Below are positions 8,098 through 16,268 of a stretch of DNA of 64,000 bases, piece after piece. Position numbers and translations under genes: made by a program. Within the stretch, counting starts at the first letter, position 1; every line of letters begins with the position of its first letter. The notes beneath the pieces were generated by a model that was not told where the DNA came from, made no database searches, and was given only the letters and a program-made list of their open reading frames with translations. Source of the DNA: Nostoc calcicola FACHB-3891 (GTDB taxonomy: Bacteria; Cyanobacteriota; Cyanobacteriia; Cyanobacteriales; Nostocaceae); NCBI RefSeq assembly GCF_014697355.1, contig NZ_JACJRQ010000024.1, positions 1 to 64,000 on the forward strand, in the 5' to 3' direction.

Positions 8098-9576
8098 ATG
8101 AACATTATTGAACTCAAGGAAGTTTCCAAAGTAGTTCCCAAAGGATTCCAGCAAAAACCTATCTTACAGGATATCAATCTGATTGTGCAACGAGGTGAAT
8201 TCATCTGGTTGCGCGGGGAAAATGGGGCTGGCAAGACTACTCTACTGAATCTGATTTTAGGGTTACTCAAACCCAGTAGTGGAGAAGTTGAGCTAATGGG
8301 GCTTTCACCACAGAGCGCTAACTCAAAAATCCATGTTGGAGTAGTTTTACAAGATGTACAGGTTCCAACAAATGTTAAGGTAAAGGAACTTGTTGAAATA
8401 TTGAAAAGCTACTACCCTAATCCACTTTCAACTGACGAAATATTGAGCAAAGTTAATTTTAAAGGTAGAGAAAGTGATTGGGCAAATAAGTTAAATGGCG
8501 GACATAAGCAGCGACTTTATTTTGCCCTTGCTCTAGCAGGCAATCCCAAATTACTCGTCCTTGATGAACCAACCAGAGATTTAGATGAACATGGATATGA
8601 AGAATTTTGGCAGGAAATCAAACTCTGCCGTCAACGAGGAATCACTATTATAATGGTGACAAATAATCAATCCGACTGGGATAGATTAAATACTTTAGCA
8701 ACTCGCTTTGTCACTATCCATAAAATTGCTGAAAGTCCCCCTGAAGGACAGCTAACTCAGGAACTAATAAATTTAGAAGATAACGCTTTATTAGATCGGT
8801 TTGAAAATACTAGACAATCTGAAAATTTACCTGAAACTTCTTCTCAAAACATCCAACGTATTTTTCAACAACAGTTCTGGTTTGAAATGCTTCAACTACT
8901 TCGGACTCCAGTCTTTTTAATTGCAACACTCGCAATGGTGGGATTTGTCCCGTTGTTAAAATTGCAAGGATTGAAAGGAGAAGGGGCAACAGAAACAGTC
9001 GTTTACCTGTCTGGTATCATACTTTTCACGATTGTCATCGACCGACTGGGTAAACGAATTGCAGTAGAGCGATCGGAAAAATGGCTGAAGCTTTTGAGAG
9101 CCACACCTTTACCACCAGCAGTATATATGGCGGTTAAGATTGCCACCTCACTTCTCATTTGTACTGTGAGCCTTTTATTAATCTTCGGATTAGGAAGCTG
9201 GCAACTTGAGATGAGAATGGATTTGACTCAAGGGTTAGCTCTGATATCAAGTCTAATTTTGGGAATTATACCTTTTGCGATTCTCGGTCTTGCATTGGGG
9301 TACTTGCTAAACCCCAAAAGTGCTGATTCTATTCTTAGCCTATCGCTAATTGTTATTCCTGTTGCTTGCGGTTCAATTCCACTTCCAGTGCCGCAAATCG
9401 TCCAAGATTTTATTGCGTTCTCGCCGTTCTACCACTTTCGGCAATTAATTCTATCGGCGGTTAACTTGAACCACGATAACCACCTAATTCTACATTTACT
9501 TTGGCTACTTTGGGCTTGTGGTGCTTTTGGTTTATTGGCGGCTTGGTCTTATCAGCGCGATCGCACCGTTCAGTAG
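8098..9576 (+). CDS. ABC transporter, ATPase fused to ABC-2-type membrane domain (ABCG-like order)
   Basis: This 492-residue protein joins an N-terminal ATPase to a C-terminal six-helix permease domain. The ATPase shows Walker A GENGAGKT (40-47), a signature LNGGHKQ (132-138, in place of LSGGQ) and Walker B LLVLDEP (152-158). The usual H-loop His appears replaced (VTNNQSD near 187-193). Residues about 265-490 hold six membrane helices with an ABC-2-like pattern. Bacterial ABC-2 exporters normally have these parts on separate genes; the ATPase-first fusion recalls eukaryotic ABCG half transporters. It should work as a homodimer. The two small membrane proteins just upstream may be partners or cargo. 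Confidence 0.8.
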   Translation: MNIIELKEVSKVVPKGFQQKPILQDINLIVQRGEFIWLRGENGAGKTTLLNLILGLLKPSSGEVELMGLSPQSANSKIHVGVVLQDVQVPTNVKVKELVEILKSYYPNPLSTDEILSKVNFKGRESDWANKLNGGHKQRLYFALALAGNPKLLVLDEPTRDLDEHGYEEFWQEIKLCRQRGITIIMVTNNQSDWDRLNTLATRFVTIHKIAESPPEGQLTQELINLEDNALLDRFENTRQSENLPETSSQNIQRIFQQQFWFEMLQLLRTPVFLIATLAMVGFVPLLKLQGLKGEGATETVVYLSGIILFTIVIDRLGKRIAVERSEKWLKLLRATPLPPAVYMAVKIATSLLICTVSLLLIFGLGSWQLEMRMDLTQGLALISSLILGIIPFAILGLALGYLLNPKSADSILSLSLIVIPVACGSIPLPVPQIVQDFIAFSPFYHFRQLILSAVNLNHDNHLILHLLWLLWACGAFGLLAAWSYQRDRTVQ

Positions 9577-9608
9577 CTTCAACAGGATTGCATGTAGACT
9601 CTTATTTG

Positions 9609-10190
9609 CTACGCATCTGTTACTTCGGTTTCAAACTGCACTTGGCGGTACAAATCGGCGATCGCTATTTCTACATCCACCGATTCCAGTCGCAATATTT
9701 CATCAAAATCATACTCCGACAGTACCCATTTTCCCTGTTCGTTGCGCCGAAACACTTCCACACCCGGTTGCTCTACTTGTACTAAAACATATTCTTGCAA
9801 GGTTGGAGATTGGCGATATTTGCTAAACTTTTTCCCCCTATCAACTGCTTCTGTTGAAGGTGATAGCACTTCGATAATTAAACAGGGAAATTGTACCAAT
9901 TGTGGATCGGTATCGCGCTCATCGCAAGTCACCACCACATCTGGATAAAAATACTTTTGCCCCGGTTCTACCTGCACCTTCACATCTACAATGTAAACTT
10001 CACAGGAGCGATCGACTAGGGCATCATCTAAGAGCTTCGAGAAATTGAAAGAAACCCGATTATGATTACGTGTACCACCGCTCATCGCTACAACTTCGCC
10101 ATCCCAATACTCGTAGCGTTGTTCTTGGGTGGGTTCCCAAACGAGATATTCTTCTGCACTCATCAAAATGCCATCGGGTAAAGCAATCAT
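9609..10190 (-). CDS. Uma2 family protein (DUF820, PD-(D/E)XK-like)
   Basis: This 193-residue protein has the usual Uma2 landmarks: an N-terminal SAEEYLVWEPTQEQRYEYWDG, then YFYPDVVVTCDE, then LIIEVLSPSTEAVDRGKKF, which hold the Asp and Glu of the restriction-endonuclease-like fold. Uma2 genes are highly multiplied in Nostocales and are thought to be nucleases of unclear role. This is one of four in the window. It lies tail to tail with the ABC fusion gene. Confidence 0.85.
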   Translation of the reverse strand: MIALPDGILMSAEEYLVWEPTQEQRYEYWDGEVVAMSGGTRNHNRVSFNFSKLLDDALVDRSCEVYIVDVKVQVEPGQKYFYPDVVVTCDERDTDPQLVQFPCLIIEVLSPSTEAVDRGKKFSKYRQSPTLQEYVLVQVEQPGVEVFRRNEQGKWVLSEYDFDEILRLESVDVEIAIADLYRQVQFETEVTDA

Positions 10191-10297
10191 TGGTGCGATC
10201 GGGGAATAATTTACTTTTCTAGGATAGCGAAAACAGGGTGTTCTCCTCTTTCTTGCCCCTCAAGTCCAAGTTATTGAATGTTAGTTTTTAATTTTTG

Positions 10298-10453
10298 CTA
10301 CTTGCGGCTTTTGCAGTAACCAGGCTCTCGACAGCAATGCATCACTGCTAGAATCAAAATGTAATCTGGCCCGATTGTGTAGAGGATGGCATACGGAAAT
10401 TTGCGTGTCAAACACCGCCGCACATCCTCATCAAGCATAAGTACTCTTTTTTG
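10298..10453 (-). pseudogene. RelE/ParE toxin remnant (C-terminal half only)
   Basis: On the minus strand, just after the uvrB stop and in the same frame, the sequence reads DEDVRRCLTRKFPYAILY and then ILILAVMHCCREPGY, ending at a TAG at 10298-10300. This is the C-terminal half of a RelE/ParE-family toxin (typical VRR.L.R.FPY and AVMH.R..PGYW motifs). An ATG at 10438 gives a 46-residue product, against about 95 for the family, so it lacks the N-terminal helices. No antitoxin gene is seen nearby. It is probably a dead remnant. Confidence 0.7.
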
Positions 10454-12451
10454 TTAACGTCCCAGCATTTTATCTCGCAAATTTTTAATGCGATCGCGCA
10501 ATTTTGCCGCCTCTTCAAATTCCAGTTTCTTCGCAGCTTCTTTCATCTGTGCTTCTAACAGAGTAATCAATTGGGGAATCTGTTCTAGAGGTAGTTCATC
10601 TAGATGTTCATCTACAACTTTCAAATCGGTTGCATTCAACCGCCGAGATACATCTAAAAAAGCCAAAATCGCATTACTTGATTTTTTCACAATCTGTTGC
10701 GGTGTAATCCCATGCAGTCGATTATGTGCCGTTTGAATCCCACGCCGCCTGTCTGTTTCATCAATGGCTTTAATCATACTACCTGTCAGGTTATCGGCAT
10801 ACAAAATCGCTTGTCCCTGGACGTGACGCGCGGCTCTACCAATAGTTTGAATTAAGGAACGCTCGGTTCGCAAGAAACCTTCTTTATCTGCATCCATAAT
10901 TGCTACTAAGGAAACTTCAGGTAAATCCAACCCTTCCCGCAGTAAATTCACACCAACCAAAACATCAAATTTTCCCTCGCGCAAGTTCTGTAAAATCTCA
11001 ATGCGCTCAATAGAAGTAATCTCGGAATGTAAATACCTGACCCTGATACTACGCTCTTGCAAATATTCTGTTAAATCTTCCGCCATGCGTTTGGTTAGTG
11101 TGGTAATTAACACTCTTTCATGGCGATCGGCTCTATCTTTAATTTCTCCCAACAAATCATCAATTTGTCCTTCTGTAGGACGCACAGAAATCTCCGGATC
11201 GACCACTCCAGTTGGTCGAATCACTTGCTCAACTACATTATTTTCAGAAATTTCTAATTCCCAATTTCCTGGAGTTGCGGAAACAAAAATACACTGATTT
11301 ACCTTTTGCCAAAATTCCTCGGCTTTCAACGGACGATTATCAGCAGCGCTAGGAAGCCGAAATCCATGTTCAATTAAAACTTTTTTTCTCGCTTGATCGC
11401 CGTTATACATACCGCGAATTTGGGGTACGGTAACGTGAGACTCATCGATAACTAATAGCCAATCTTTGGGAAAATAATCAATTAAACATTCTGGTGGATC
11501 TCCGGCTTGTCTCCCTGCTAAGTGGCGGGAATAATTCTCAACGCCATTACAATAACCAACTTCGCGCAACATTTCCAAATCATAACGTGTCCGCTGATCT
11601 ATGCGTTGCGCTTCTAATAATTTCCCAGCTTGTTCTAAGTCTATTTTTTGCTGTTTTAATTCAGTGGCAATGTCTTGACAAGCTGCTTCTAACCTTTCTT
11701 CTGGGGTAACAAAGTGACGTGCAGGGTAAACATTTACGGCTTCCAAACTTTTAAGAATTTCACCAGTTACAGGGTCAATATAACGAATGGCATCTATTTC
11801 ATCACCAAAAAATTCAACGCGAATAATTCGGTCTTCGTATGCTGGGCCAATTTCTAAAACATCACCCCGGACGCGAAATTTTCCCCGGCCCATTTCTACG
11901 TCGTTACGGCTATATTGAACATTTGCCAAATCTCGTAAAATTTGACGTTGATTTACTTCCATACCTATCTGGAGGGGGATGGCAGCTTTGAGATATTCTG
12001 CTGGCATTCCTAAACCATAGATGCAGCTGATGGAAGCAACGACAATGACATCACGGCGTTCAAAAAGCGATCGCGTCGCTGAATGCCGCAACATATCTAT
12101 TTCATCATTAATTGCCGCTGTTTTTTCAATATAAGTATCGGTGACGGGAATATAAGCTTCTGGCTGATAGTAATCGTAGTAGCTGACGAAATACTCAACT
12201 GCGTTGTTGGGAAAGAACTCTCGCAGTTCGTTACAAAGTTGTGCAGCTAGGGTTTTGTTGTGCGCCAGGACTAAAGTCGGCTTGCCAATTTTCTCAATCA
12301 CTGCTGCTACTGAAAATGTCTTGCCTGTTCCCGTGGCACCTAGTAAAGTTTGATAACGGTTGCCAGCTTGGATACTAGCACTGAGTTGGGCGATCGCTTG
12401 TGGTTGATCGCCTGTCGGACTAAAGGGAGCTTGAAGACAAAATTCTGTCAT
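10454..12451 (-). CDS. uvrB: Excinuclease ABC subunit B (UvrB)
   Basis: UvrB is the damage-verifying helicase of nucleotide excision repair; with UvrA it loads on DNA and then recruits UvrC. The 665-residue protein has Walker A GATGTGKT (38-45), the damage-probing beta hairpin with YYDYYQPEAYIP, the helicase box IDESH, motif VI RTIGRAARH, and the C-terminal UVR helix (EEAAKLRDRIKNLR) that binds UvrC. Length and motifs are those of an intact protein. It is divergent from the repeat-protein gene at 12702. No LexA-type box was recognised upstream. Confidence 0.97.
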   Translation of the reverse strand: MTEFCLQAPFSPTGDQPQAIAQLSASIQAGNRYQTLLGATGTGKTFSVAAVIEKIGKPTLVLAHNKTLAAQLCNELREFFPNNAVEYFVSYYDYYQPEAYIPVTDTYIEKTAAINDEIDMLRHSATRSLFERRDVIVVASISCIYGLGMPAEYLKAAIPLQIGMEVNQRQILRDLANVQYSRNDVEMGRGKFRVRGDVLEIGPAYEDRIIRVEFFGDEIDAIRYIDPVTGEILKSLEAVNVYPARHFVTPEERLEAACQDIATELKQQKIDLEQAGKLLEAQRIDQRTRYDLEMLREVGYCNGVENYSRHLAGRQAGDPPECLIDYFPKDWLLVIDESHVTVPQIRGMYNGDQARKKVLIEHGFRLPSAADNRPLKAEEFWQKVNQCIFVSATPGNWELEISENNVVEQVIRPTGVVDPEISVRPTEGQIDDLLGEIKDRADRHERVLITTLTKRMAEDLTEYLQERSIRVRYLHSEITSIERIEILQNLREGKFDVLVGVNLLREGLDLPEVSLVAIMDADKEGFLRTERSLIQTIGRAARHVQGQAILYADNLTGSMIKAIDETDRRRGIQTAHNRLHGITPQQIVKKSSNAILAFLDVSRRLNATDLKVVDEHLDELPLEQIPQLITLLEAQMKEAAKKLEFEEAAKLRDRIKNLRDKMLGR

Positions 12452-12701
12452 ACAGTTTTGCTGGAAATACCCTGTCTCATGGTGACGATTTCACGCCCTA
12501 TATATTGTAGCTGCCTAATCAAGCCACTAAGATAGCAATAATACTTTACAAAATTTAACTGTTTTAATTTATTTATGTATAAGTTTTAAAGATACTTATA
12601 CCAATATGATGTTTTTTAAGGTTAAACTCTCATATATAGGAAAAAATTTATCTTTCCTTAATTATCGTAAAATTCAATTAATAAACCAGAGGTGTTGGCT
12701 T

Positions 12702-13169
12702 ATGAGTATTAGCAGCGCTGCCAAGGGAACCAGTTCTCGGCAAAACAATGCAAAATTAAAAGAGGAAACTACAGTGGAAGTTGAGAATCAGCAAGACCAG
12801 AGCTTGAATGGAAATCAAGTCGAGTCCGTTAGTGAAGCTTCAGCGCCAGAAACTCGTGGAACACTTACCATTGCTGGAGTTCGTCCCATAGGCGGTAGCG
12901 ACTTGGAAGTTGCGGAAAAACTTTCTATTGCTGGAGTCCGCCCCGTTAGCATCAGTAAATTGGAAGTTGTTGAAACATACAACTCAATGGGTATTCGTCC
13001 AATTGGTGCTAATACATTCCAAGTTGTTGAAAGTATTAACCTCTCTGGAATTCGTCCAGTTAGCTCAAGTTCATTAGTAGTAGCCGAAAGTTATTCAGTA
13101 TTTGGTAACCGTCCGATAGCATCAAATGAAATTGATGATTCTGCAAACCTCATGGGTTTTCTAGATTAG
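12702..13169 (+). CDS. Protein with five GxRP repeats, function unknown
   Basis: The 155-residue protein starts at ATG 12702, preceded by AGAGGTG about 9 bases upstream; an upstream in-frame ATG at 12606 lacks such a site. After a polar N-terminus (1-55) come five units of about 20 residues, each with the pattern (I/S)xGxRPhxxxxhxVxE (h, hydrophobic): IAGVRPIGGSDLEVAE, IAGVRPVSISKLEVVE, SMGIRPIGANTFQVVE, LSGIRPVSSSSLVVAE and VFGNRPIASNE. The regular period suggests a small beta-rich repeat fold. No signal peptide or membrane helix is seen. A good terminator follows, so this is a single-gene unit. I do not know its function. Confidence 0.75.
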   Translation: MSISSAAKGTSSRQNNAKLKEETTVEVENQQDQSLNGNQVESVSEASAPETRGTLTIAGVRPIGGSDLEVAEKLSIAGVRPVSISKLEVVETYNSMGIRPIGANTFQVVESINLSGIRPVSSSSLVVAESYSVFGNRPIASNEIDDSANLMGFLD

Positions 13170-13197
13170 ACCGAAAAAATATCCCCATAACTTTATT

Positions 13198-13228
13198 AAC
13201 CCAGTTTTTCTACGGAACTGGGTTTTTT
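13198..13228 (+). terminator. Intrinsic terminator of the GxRP repeat gene
   Basis: AACCCAGTT (13198-13206) pairs with AACTGGGTT (13216-13224), a 9-bp perfect stem with a 9-base loop. The T run is at 13223-13228. It lies 28 bases after the stop codon. Confidence 0.85.
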
Positions 13229-13512
13229 AGTTTCAAAAATCCAAAGATATTTGTATTTGTTCTATGTCTTTTAGCATAGATAACTTAACTTTCTTGACTT
13301 GAATTTACCTTTAAACAATAGCTAGGATGCTTACTACAATTACTTTTCTGAATTCTGAATTCTGAATTCTGAGTTCTGATTTTTTTATATGCCTTGTGGT
13401 GGAAGGCTTTACCAAAAACTTTAAGTTAGCGTGTAAGGGTAATAACAAAGGATTTCAAAGTTCAGTTTGTAGCTTTGAAATAAACTTTTCATCAAATAGT
13501 AAGGAGTATCAC
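13229..13512. other. Spacer with CTGAATT repeats and promoter region of csbD-like gene
   Basis: CTGAATT heptamer copies occur at about 13349-13371. The rest precedes the CsbD-like gene and should hold its promoter. Although a reading frame opens at 13396, the strong AAGGAG at 13501-13506 places the real start at 13513. Confidence 0.5.
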
Positions 13513-13695
13513 ATGAGTTTAGAAGAACGCGCTAAAGCGGCTGCGAAAAATATCGAAGGTAAAGCCCAAGAAGCAGCAGGAAAAGTTACTGGAGATCCAC
13601 AAGCCCAAGCAGAAGGTAAAGCAAAGCAAGCTGAAAGCGAAGTGCGTCACGGGATCGAAGACGTGAAAGAAAATATCAAGAAAAAGGTTGACTAA
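13513..13695 (+). CDS. CsbD family stress-response protein
   Basis: This 60-residue, highly charged, Ala/Lys/Glu-rich protein contains AKNIEGKAQEAAGKVTGD and QAQAEGKAKQAE, the CsbD signature. CsbD proteins are small soluble proteins induced in general stress; their molecular role is unknown. The start at 13513 is supported by AAGGAG six bases upstream. A 16-bp hairpin lies right after the stop. A lipoprotein and a conserved hypothetical gene follow on the same strand, each with its own ribosome-binding site. Confidence 0.9.
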   Translation: MSLEERAKAAAKNIEGKAQEAAGKVTGDPQAQAEGKAKQAESEVRHGIEDVKENIKKKVD

Positions 13696-13698
13696 AGT

Positions 13699-13769
13699 TG
13701 ATATTTATTTTGCAGAAACCTAGAGATATAACCAGGGTGCATCAGTAAATTTTTGCAAAATAAATATCA
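13699..13769 (+). other. Long AT-rich inverted repeat after csbD-like gene
   Basis: GATATTTATTTTGCA (13700-13714) is repeated in perfect inversion at 13754-13768, with one more A-T pair outside and a 39-base loop. It starts 4 bases after the CsbD stop. There is no clean T run, so it is more likely an mRNA-protecting or regulatory structure than a simple terminator. Confidence 0.55.
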
Positions 13770-13853
13770 GATGTTCAATAACCAAGCTCAACTAACTTTA
13801 TATTCCATAAATCAGGGATAAAAAAGGGTATCAGCTTGATTTGCAGAACTCAT

Positions 13854-13881
13854 GTAGAGACGTTATTAAACACGTCTCTAC
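13854..13881. repeat. Hairpin GTAGAGACGT/ACGTCTCTAC
   Basis: A perfect 10-bp stem with an 8-base loop. A degenerate relative lies at 53782-53809. This is an interspersed palindrome family of Nostocales. It lies upstream of the lipoprotein gene. Confidence 0.6.
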
Positions 13882-14002
13882 ACTTACCACACTATTTTTT
13901 ATAAAAATTTATTTGTAAAAACTCAAACCTTCTAAATTGAATTGGTTGGATTATATCAGTTATTGAGTTCGTTATTCAAGGTGTTTTCTTAGGAGCGAAA
14001 AA

Positions 14003-14443
14003 ATGATGTTACTTCAACAAAGTCGCAAAATATTGGCGACTTTCGTTTTAATTTTAGTGTTGATGATAACTACTGCTTGTGGCGGTGGTACGGTGTCACA
14101 AGTTGACCGCACAACAACCCCGCCAGCAATTGGCCGAGATGTTGCTTATGCAGAATTAGAGCGAGGCAATACCCCAGGAGGACAATCTTTTGGTAATTGG
14201 GTTGTGCAAACATCTCAAGGATTAATTCAGGATGCTTATGTACGTGATAACAACAAACTAGGTGTTGTGATTTCTTCTAAAGTTAGTCCTAACGAAGTGC
14301 GACCATTAGCAAAGTCACTAGTTCAGGGTTTTCGGAAAAACTTTCCCAATCAAGACTTAAAGGTTTTGGTTTATGCGCCTGATAAGAAATTAATTTTGAC
14401 TACTGAGTATGACGTTCAAACCAATCAAGTCAAGTATAGCTAA
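14003..14443 (+). CDS. Small putative lipoprotein, conserved hypothetical
   Basis: The 146-residue protein has a signal peptide (about 9-25) ending in TTAC-GGG, a lipobox-like site with Cys26. It should therefore be exported and lipid-anchored. The mature part (about 60-146) is a compact alpha/beta domain with GNWVVQTSQGLIQDAYVRDNN and a late KVLVYAPDKKLILTTEYD. AGGAG lies 7 bases before the ATG. No function is recognised. It sits between the CsbD-like gene and another conserved hypothetical, possibly as part of a stress-related group. Confidence 0.7.
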   Translation: MMLLQQSRKILATFVLILVLMITTACGGGTVSQVDRTTTPPAIGRDVAYAELERGNTPGGQSFGNWVVQTSQGLIQDAYVRDNNKLGVVISSKVSPNEVRPLAKSLVQGFRKNFPNQDLKVLVYAPDKKLILTTEYDVQTNQVKYS

Positions 14444-14555
14444 TTGCTGTATTTCCAAGGAAAAATTGCAGAAATTTTGATGAATTTAAATTTGGGATTA
14501 TGGCTTGGAAATACCAGCCACCAAAATAATTTGACGAAAAAAGGAGATAAATAAA

Positions 14556-15077
14556 GTGGCAAGCAGCGAACAGTACAAACGTCAAATAATGAAAGATTTG
14601 GCTCAGGGTGATGTTGAATCTTTGGATGATACTACAACCGAATCAACAGCAGAATATCAAAACTTTGATGATTTTGCCCAACGCACAACCCCAGATCAAC
14701 GTAGGCAGTTGTTTGGTCGATCTTTACATCCGGATCGAATTCCTACTAGCCAAATGGAGCCAGAATTACAAAAGGCGATCGCCCAAATTAAACCCAATGA
14801 ACGCGATGATGTAGCAAGGGCTTTTTTCAAACACTTGAAGGAAAGAGGACTAGACGATCGGCATTTAGAACAACAGTTGGGTCTTTCTACACATCACCCC
14901 AGCCGAATGAATGCTGATGATGTTAGCAAACTCGCGTCCTTCGTCTATCATAATCACCCAGATATTTTCCGCGAAGTATTGGCAGATCAACCAGCCATTA
15001 TCAAATTTCTCAGTAATCCTGTAGTGGCAGGAATTATCGGAGTTGCAGCTGCTAAGTGGTTAGGTAGTCGTAAATAA
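14556..15077 (+). CDS. Conserved hypothetical cyanobacterial protein
   Basis: A 173-residue protein with GTG start preceded by AAGGAG. It is mostly polar and helical (acidic N-terminus 15-45, then PDQRRQLFGRSLHPDRIPTS, then a helical region). It ends with a short Gly/Ala-rich hydrophobic helix (VVAGIIGVAAAKWLG, about 155-170) that could touch the membrane. No known domain is recognised. An intrinsic terminator (15311-15335) lies downstream and may close this gene group. Confidence 0.65.
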   Translation: MASSEQYKRQIMKDLAQGDVESLDDTTTESTAEYQNFDDFAQRTTPDQRRQLFGRSLHPDRIPTSQMEPELQKAIAQIKPNERDDVARAFFKHLKERGLDDRHLEQQLGLSTHHPSRMNADDVSKLASFVYHNHPDIFREVLADQPAIIKFLSNPVVAGIIGVAAAKWLGSRK

Positions 15078-15094
15078 ATTCTGAATTCTTACCG

Positions 15095-15245
15095 AGAAGG
15101 GGGAAAGGGGAAAGGGTAAGAATTAAAAACAGGGGAAAAGGTTAAAGGGTAAGAATTAAAAACAGGGGAAAAGGTTAAAGGGTAAAGGGTAAAGGGATAA
15201 ATTTAACCTTTCCCCCTTCCCCCTTTCCCCTTCCCCTTCCCCTTC
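15095..15245. repeat. Purine-rich heptamer array with pyrimidine-rich inverse
   Basis: GGGTAAA/GGGGAAA heptamers (about 15100-15200) include a 34-base direct duplication (aaaacaggggaaaaggttaa type). They are followed by TTTCCCC/TTCCCCC arrays (about 15208-15245). The two arms can form a long hairpin. This is an STRR-type repeat in Nostocales. Confidence 0.7.
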
Positions 15246-15310
15246 TTCATTCCCTTCCCGTTCAAAATGGTGGGAAGAACAGTAATTTGTTGTGTTGCGT
15301 AACAAAGTAT

Positions 15311-15335
15311 GGTGGGCATAGCCCACCTTTTTTTT
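15311..15335 (+). terminator. Intrinsic terminator
   Basis: GGTGGGC (15311-15317) pairs with GCCCACC (15321-15327) across an ATA loop and is followed by eight T. It lies about 235 bases beyond the hypothetical gene ending at 15077. Confidence 0.75.
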
Positions 15336-15501
15336 GCCTAATTTCCCTTCTGAATTTTGAGCAGAGGGGGAGTGTCTGTGGCTTTGCTCCTGAATTCTGC
15401 TCTACGATCCAAAAATTGTAGTAATATGCCACAGGCATTAACTATCTTCAACTAGATGCGATCGTTAGCGCTCTTGAATTCATAATCGATGAGAATATAT
15501 T

Positions 15502-16140
15502 ATGAGCCTAACTCTTTATTTTCTCCGTCACGGACAGACAGAATGTAGTCGTAATAATTCCTTTTGTGGTTCTATAAACTCAGAACTGACCCTAGAAGGC
15601 TTGGAAATGGCAAAAGGTTTTGCTGCTGCATACACTTCTACACCTTGGACAGCAATATTTTGTAGTCCAATGCAGCGAACTGTGGAGACAGCAAAACCTT
15701 TATATCAAACCATAGGGATGGAACCAGAACTTAGGGATGGTTTGAAGGAAATTAATTATGGCCAGTGGGAAGGAAAAACGCCAGAAGTAATTAGCCGTGA
15801 TTATCACGATGATTATATTCGTTGGTCAGCAGATCCGGCTTGGAATGCGCCTACTGGCGGAGAAATGTCAGTTACAATTGCTTATCGTGCCATGCAAGTA
15901 ATTGAAGAAATTAAACAAAATTATAGTAGTGGCAATGTTTTAGTTGTTTCCCACAAAGCAACTATCAGAATTATTTTGTGTAATTTGCTGGGAATTGATG
16001 TCGGACGCTTCCGGTTTCGTTTGGGATGTCCTGTGGGGTCGGTAAGTATTGTAGAATTTACCTCACATGGCCCGTTGTTAAAGGCTTTGGCAGACCGTAC
16101 TCATTTGGATGAGCGTTTGCGAAATTTGCCGGGAACCTAA
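15502..16140 (+). CDS. Histidine phosphatase family protein (phosphoglycerate mutase-like)
   Basis: The 212-residue protein has the phosphohistidine motif LRHGQTE (8-14), a second conserved segment FCSPMQRTVETAKP, a Glu-containing GLKEINYGQWEGKTP, and the late His in VVSHKATIRI. These are the four marks of the histidine phosphatase superfamily. The substrate cannot be told from sequence; cyanobacterial relatives include broad sugar-phosphate and cobalamin-type phosphatases. It stands alone and is followed by a short ggagttagg repeat tract (16141-16177). Confidence 0.88.
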   Translation: MSLTLYFLRHGQTECSRNNSFCGSINSELTLEGLEMAKGFAAAYTSTPWTAIFCSPMQRTVETAKPLYQTIGMEPELRDGLKEINYGQWEGKTPEVISRDYHDDYIRWSADPAWNAPTGGEMSVTIAYRAMQVIEEIKQNYSSGNVLVVSHKATIRIILCNLLGIDVGRFRFRLGCPVGSVSIVEFTSHGPLLKALADRTHLDERLRNLPGT

Positions 16141-16268
16141 GGAAGTTGGGAGTTGGGAGTTAGGAGTTAGGAGTTATTATTCTTGTCTCCCTTGTACTTT
16201 TGCTCTGTAATCACTCTCTGGTTCAGTTGCAAGATAAGCTCTTATATTATAGATCCGCAGAATCACAA

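Noticed and set aside
12606..12701. N-terminal extension of the GxRP repeat protein
   Set aside because: The AGAGGTG site supports the ATG at 12702; the upstream 32 residues look like random AT-rich translation.
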